Positions 10,358-13,430 of a DNA stretch of 13,430 nucleotides are shown here, piece after piece. Source of the DNA: Cudoniella acicularis (lineage: Eukaryota > Ascomycota > Leotiomycetes > Helotiales > Helotiaceae); the NCBI GenBank assembly GCA_013054445.1, contig JAAMPI010001524.1, forward strand, positions 1 through 13,430. Reading direction: 5' to 3'. The notes beneath the pieces were generated by a model. That model made no database searches, had not been told where the DNA came from, and worked only from the letters and a program-made list of their open reading frames with translations. The translations under genes and the position numbers were made by a program. Numbering within the stretch: the first letter of the stretch is position 1; each line of letters begins with the position of its first letter.

Positions 10358-11787
10358 CTCGGTTCCGAAGTTGAAAGGCGCGATAAGCAACAAGACGACT
10401 CAAGTTTTGCAGGATTCAGGATGGAGCCGTGTATGGAGACGTACGCAATAGAGGTATCAAAGTTCTCCGTAAGTTGCGAATATCTTTGGTCGTCCGGCTA
10501 ATTAAAAGTGTTGCAGATGAAAGATCGGAGAATATCAAGCCATAAGATTCTATCCTCGGGTAATTGAGAGGATTGCAAATTGAAAGATCGGACGAACGCA
10601 ATTGAATATCTCCCATCGGGTGATTAATTGTGAGGGCGGAAAAGAGAAGATCGGATGAAAAGACATAGAGAGAAATATTGATAGTCAAAACTCACTGCAG
10701 GGCTATAGGGCCGGAATATCTCGGATCCAGAGTTGAAGACAGCGATGAGCAACAGAAAGACAACCCCGGGGCCGTCACCCAAATTAAAAGCGCAGAATCG
10801 CGGCGAGAGTAATCGTGCACAGCCACTGAGCGTTACTTGTCTGGAGATATTACTTCGGTACCAGAGTTGACGGTAGCGAAGAGCAACAAAACCAACTCTC
10901 CGAAGACTCTCAACGCGAGCTCATAAGGCTTGAGCGTTGCGATGAGTAATGGAATATTCAGATACGCAATTGAAGCTCAGCCTGAAGGCACTTGCAGATT
11001 CTGGTATGGTTCTGGAACATCAAGGCACAGAAGTTTTGTGTAGCCAAGGTTCATCTCGTCTAGGGGCCATGTCTCGGCTCCAGAGTTGGAGATCGCGATG
11101 AGCAACAAGAAGGTAAACTGTGAGAGCTTCGAGATAGTTTTCGAAGGGCTTGAGCGTTGCGATGAGCAACAGGGAGATAACTTACGGAAGCGTTTCATGA
11201 ACAAGAGAAAATAGGTTGAACGGAAAGTTCTGCGAAAGGCCCAAGAGTTTTCTCGGATGTAATAACCCCCACAGTCAAAGCTTGTTGCAAGTCTAGGGAT
11301 AGCTTCTCGGCTCCAGAGTTGGAGAGTGCGATAAGCAACAGAGAGGGATTCCTACAAGGCCCTTGAGGGGAACTGGGAAGGCTTGAGCGTTGCGATGAGC
11401 AACACGATATCAAATGCAAACATGGAGAGAATCATATAAGGAGTTGGAGTGGAAACCCCTACAAAGGAGATATGATACAACACAGATGAGAGAAAGGTCG
11501 GCGCGGGCCTAGCTCATCTGATGAGGATGGACAATGGGATCTCGGCTCCAGAGTTGGAGGCTGCGATGAGCAACAGAGATGAATTCCCACAGGGATATCT
11601 AGGAGGAGCCGGAAAGGCTTGAGCGTTGCGATGAGCAACAAAATATCATGTACAAACATGAGGAGACACATGTGCAGGAGTTGGAACCGAAACACCTGCG
11701 AAGGAGATATGTCGCAACAGCGATGAAAGCAAAGGTCATGGATAATAGGATCTCGGCTCCAGAGTTGGAAGCTGCGATGAGCAACAA
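10358..11787 (+). repeat. Array of a 36-bp core alternating with a 25-bp short form
   Basis: Seven long cores start at 10358, 10720, 10854, 11073, 11306, 11541 and 11752. A typical one is CTCGGCTCCAGAGTTGGAG, three variable bases, then GCGATGAGCAACA. Four short forms (ggcttgagcg then ttgcgatgagcaaca) start at 10927, 11147, 11380 and 11616. From 10854 on they alternate: long to short 73-75 bp, short to long 136-161 bp, giving units of about 210-235 bp. The last two units also share a block near 11439-11499 and 11676-11737 (ggagttgga, aaggagatatg). A decayed short form may lie at about 10268. Unit lengths differ by amounts not divisible by three. I do not recognise the family; it carries no transposase and no terminal repeats that I can see. 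Confidence 0.85.
10494..10660 (+). repeat. Imperfect 60-63-bp tandem repeat
   Basis: Nearly three copies lie head to tail inside the first gap of the larger array. Markers are gatcgg at 10523, 10586 and 10649, and (c/t)cgg then taatt or gatt at about 10494, 10556 and 10616. The sequence differs from the 36-bp core, so this is a second, independent local duplication. Confidence 0.7.
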
Positions 11788-12060
11788 GACTCAAGTCAAT
11801 GAATTCAGGCAAGGAAGGCTTGGACATTTCTGCCAGATGCGGTCTCGTTCGGCCGGGAGGTTACTGCCTATTCGATCTCTCTCTCCCACCAAACGTCCTA
11901 GGTTCCTAGTCATTCTTCCTTCTGCTTGGCGCTTCGGGTCGGTTCGGCTCGACTCGTCGTACTCTTAAGTTGTCCCATGTGTCTTTCCAATCTTCGCCTT
12001 CCTTATCGACTCATCTCCTCCCAAGAGTTCCCCTTTATCTCCATCTATCAAAACCTACAT
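11788..12060 (+). promoter_or_regulatory. Pyrimidine-rich tract, promoter or leader-like
   Basis: Just past the array the plus strand becomes rich in C and T (about 11876-12055, for example ctctctcccacc and ctcccaagagttccccttt). Such tracts are common before fungal start codons and could serve the ORF at 12061. No TATA box is obvious. Confidence 0.3.
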
Positions 12061-12471
12061 ATGCCTCCATCTTGCGGAGGCCTACTCATGGGAATGAGGT
12101 CTGGTGAGTATACTCACTCTCGTCATCTTCTGCACCAATTCCCAAACTCCTTACCGAGCCTAACACAACATCAAGTCTCCGGTGTACCTTCCCACCTTTA
12201 CGACGAAGTTTGTGATCTGCGAATACTACATTACATTACACTATATCCTGTTGATTATATTTTCTTGGTCCGTGCCACCCACAACACCTCAAAAGATGAA
12301 ACACTTTATGAGTGTGAGATGTTCTTGGAAAATAGGAGGGTTGAAAATTTTTTTTTTTTTTTTGGTTATTTCTTGGGTTTGAAGTGTTTGTGGAGAGGCT
12401 GCGAAGCGGGTCGTGGAATGGGCCAGGAGATGCGTATGCCAGTGGTGGACGCCGAACAAAAGAGGTCATAG
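12061..12471 (+). CDS. Candidate small gene, product unknown
   Basis: An ORF of 136 codons begins MPPSCGGLLMGMRS and ends AEQKRS; I recognise no domain. A well-formed intron may lie inside at 12104-12175: donor GTGAGT, branch CCTAAC, acceptor CAAG. It is 72 nt, so the frame stays open whether or not it is spliced, giving 112 or 136 residues. Against a real gene are a run of 16 T at 12348-12363 inside the frame (coding five Phe), a weak start context (C at -3) and no family match. The ORF extends upstream in frame to 11926. Confidence is low. Confidence 0.25.
   Translation: MPPSCGGLLMGMRSGEYTHSRHLLHQFPNSLPSLTQHQVSGVPSHLYDEVCDLRILHYITLYPVDYIFLVRATHNTSKDETLYECEMFLENRRVENFFFFFGYFLGLKCLWRGCEAGRGMGQEMRMPVVDAEQKRS
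12348..12363. repeat. Homopolymer run of 16 T
   Basis: An uninterrupted run of 16 T. Runs like this are prone to slippage and sequencing error, which matters for the reading frame of the surrounding ORF. Confidence 0.9.
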
Positions 12472-12576
12472 TGACATAGGATTCTTATACATTTATATAG
12501 TCTCTGTTCGGGCGCACTCATGACAATAGTGAATTACTAGCGCTATAAGTCTCAAATCTAAATCTTCTCGTGCACT

Positions 12577-12632
12577 TATATATACCCCTGAGTCTTCTTC
12601 TTCCCTCCCTCTTATGTTTGCCCTCTTCCTCA
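12577..12632 (+). promoter_or_regulatory. TATA box and CT-rich tract
   Basis: TATATATA at 12577-12584 is followed by a CT-rich stretch (about 12588-12632) and by two ATG codons at 12614 and 12639, the second in the good context tcaaaaATG. The spacing is typical of a fungal core promoter. The only reading frame of note behind it is the short ORF at 12614-12760. Confidence 0.45.
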
Positions 12633-12760
12633 TCAAAAATGTTGCACGGCGTCGGAATGGAGCGGTGAGAAGGAATTACTTCAGGTTTAATGTGTATTTG
12701 TTTGTCCGTTGGACTAGAAGTATTCGTTCTGTTGGTGGCGAAAGGGGGGGAAACGGGTAA
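12614..12760 (+). CDS. Candidate 48-residue Arg-rich peptide
   Basis: The ORF opens at ATG 12614 and ends at TAA 12758-12760. It begins with a short hydrophobic stretch (MFALFLI) and then becomes strongly basic, with ten arginines in 48 residues (for example ARRRNGAVRRNYFRF), ending in a Gly-rich tail. It has no recognised family. The TATA box 30 bp upstream is the main support. The second ATG (12639), in another frame, has the better context and gives only nine codons before TGA, which itself overlaps a possible donor, GGTGAGA. The transcript may therefore be spliced or non-coding instead. Confidence 0.2.
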   Translation: MFALFLIKNVARRRNGAVRRNYFRFNVYLFVRWTRSIRSVGGERGGNG

Positions 12761-12931
12761 GAGTGTTCACGTTTGGGTGTGCTGATGTATGTTGTTGTTG
12801 GATTGATTTCTCACGTTCGCATATTTGAAGTATTGTTAAGTCTAGAGTGTTGTCACGTTTGCTGGAGATTCAAGTTTGTTATAGACATTTTATTTTAACT
12901 TTATAGCATCGGGAAGATATGTGGATTGCAT

Positions 12932-13033
12932 GCTAGCCTGAGTATGGGGTCGAAATATACGGATACCCCAAGGACCGTGATTCATACTGGATTCTAGCCG
13001 GTAGGATAGTAGCTCTGTACTATCCGGGTTTTT
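12932..13033 (+). other. Potential structured RNA or inverted-repeat element
   Basis: Three nested pairings can form: GCTAG (12932-12936) with CTAGC (12994-12998), AGTATG (12941-12946) with CATACT (12983-12988), and GGGT (12947-12950) with ACCC (12965-12968). A separate perfect 8-bp hairpin follows: GGATAGTA (13004-13011), loop gctctg, TACTATCC (13018-13025), then GGG and five T. No known RNA family or transposon end is recognised, and short pairings like these also arise by chance. Confidence 0.3.
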
Positions 13034-13152
13034 CGAGCGTTATATGCGTATATACATATGTGCTTTCCTGTTTGCATTTAATGGTGAAAAATCGTGAAGA
13101 GGTGCCGAACAGTAGTAGAAATCACGGCACCGAAAAAGTAGCCGAACCTTCC

Positions 13153-13195
13153 GGCTCTGCACGGGTCGGGTATTTCTCTCCACCCGACCCGAGCC
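13153..13195. repeat. GC-rich 14-bp inverted repeat with one bulge
   Basis: GGCTC (13153-13157) and GGGTCGGGT (13163-13171) pair with ACCCGACCCGAGCC (13182-13195). The loop is 10 nt and the five bases tgcac form a bulge on the left arm. All 14 pairs are perfect, so the hairpin is strong in DNA or RNA. It contrasts with AT-richer surroundings. Confidence 0.75.
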
Positions 13196-13430
13196 TTTTC
13201 GTCGCATCCGGCCGCGAATTCCGGAGTAAGTGACAAAGTCTCCTTGGAATGCAAAACCTTCAACAGACAGCGAGACAGTAATTTTTTGTTGCATATCGCA
13301 AAAAGCTGAAACACGTAAAGAAAAATCTGGAGCATAAAGAGCATCCTTGTTTTGGGTTGGTTGTGGGATGTGGCGTTGTAAGTTTGAGTTCGAGGTGGGG
13401 TGCGGAACGGCCGGGAAAGGAGGGGTGGTA

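Larger units (their letters stand above)
12761..13430. other. Right-end region, no supported gene
   Basis: Two overlapping minus-strand frames (13040-13294 and 13078-13344) are open but match nothing I know. The notable content is the set of inverted repeats at 12932-13033 and the GC-rich hairpin at 13153-13195. I see nothing else here. Confidence 0.4.

Noticed and set aside
10720..11787. CRISPR-like array
   Set aside because: Repeat spacing is large and irregular (73-235 bp), cores vary between copies and the context is a eukaryotic nuclear genome.
10977..11827. Minus-strand ORFs repeating LLLIAxSNSGAE and CCSSQRSS, as a repeat-containing precursor peptide (RiPP type)
   Set aside because: The repeats fall in different frames in neighbouring ORFs, there are no Kex2-type KR sites between them and no signal peptide. 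The similarity is explained by the DNA-level core.
12925..13000. tRNA gene suggested by an A-box-like tagcctgagtatgg
   Set aside because: No B-box GGTTCRANNCC follows and a cloverleaf cannot be drawn; the local pairings are described as a separate finding.
13283..13308. Possible further inverted core copy (ttgttgc..atcgcaa)
   Set aside because: Only about 14 of 16 bases match the short form and the diagnostic TCGG/AGTTG half is missing; chance is a sufficient explanation.

Overview
The window looks like nuclear DNA of a filamentous ascomycete (Pezizomycotina). The evidence is short introns (48-119 nt) with GTNNGN donors and CTAAC/CTGAC-type branch sites close to the acceptor, a binuclear zinc cluster regulator, and a fungal-type two-part family III CoA-transferase. 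I cannot name the genus.

Left part (1-2960): a minus-strand gene for a Zn(2)Cys(6) transcription factor. I reconstruct six exons; the last runs off the left edge. Its zinc cluster is split by a 528-nt first intron. A six-codon upstream ORF ends on the start codon of the gene.

Middle part (2961-7440): about 2.6 kb of non-coding DNA separates this regulator from a divergently transcribed three-exon gene (5592-7440) for a 581-residue CoA-transferase family III (CaiB/BaiF-like) enzyme. The intergenic DNA holds three CACGTG boxes and several short repeats. The divergent layout would fit a regulator acting on the enzyme gene, but nothing in the sequence proves this.

Right part (7441-13430): no conserved protein family is recognisable. 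It holds a few small candidate genes with promoter-like surroundings: a 62-codon minus-strand ORF at 8351-8539, an ORF at 12061-12471 and a basic 48-codon ORF at 12614-12760. It also holds a possibly decayed coding stretch (9230-10276) and two potential RNA-structure regions near 13 kb.

The most unusual element is a repeat array at 10358-11787. A 36-bp core (TCGG, CC, AGTTG, GCGA and AGCAACA invariant) recurs seven times there. From 10854 onward it alternates with a 25-bp shortened form in units of about 210-235 bp. An eighth core lies alone and inverted 2.5 kb away at 7863-7900. The core is far better conserved than the DNA between copies, and the spacing is not a multiple of three, so it is not an intact repeat protein. 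I do not recognise the family.
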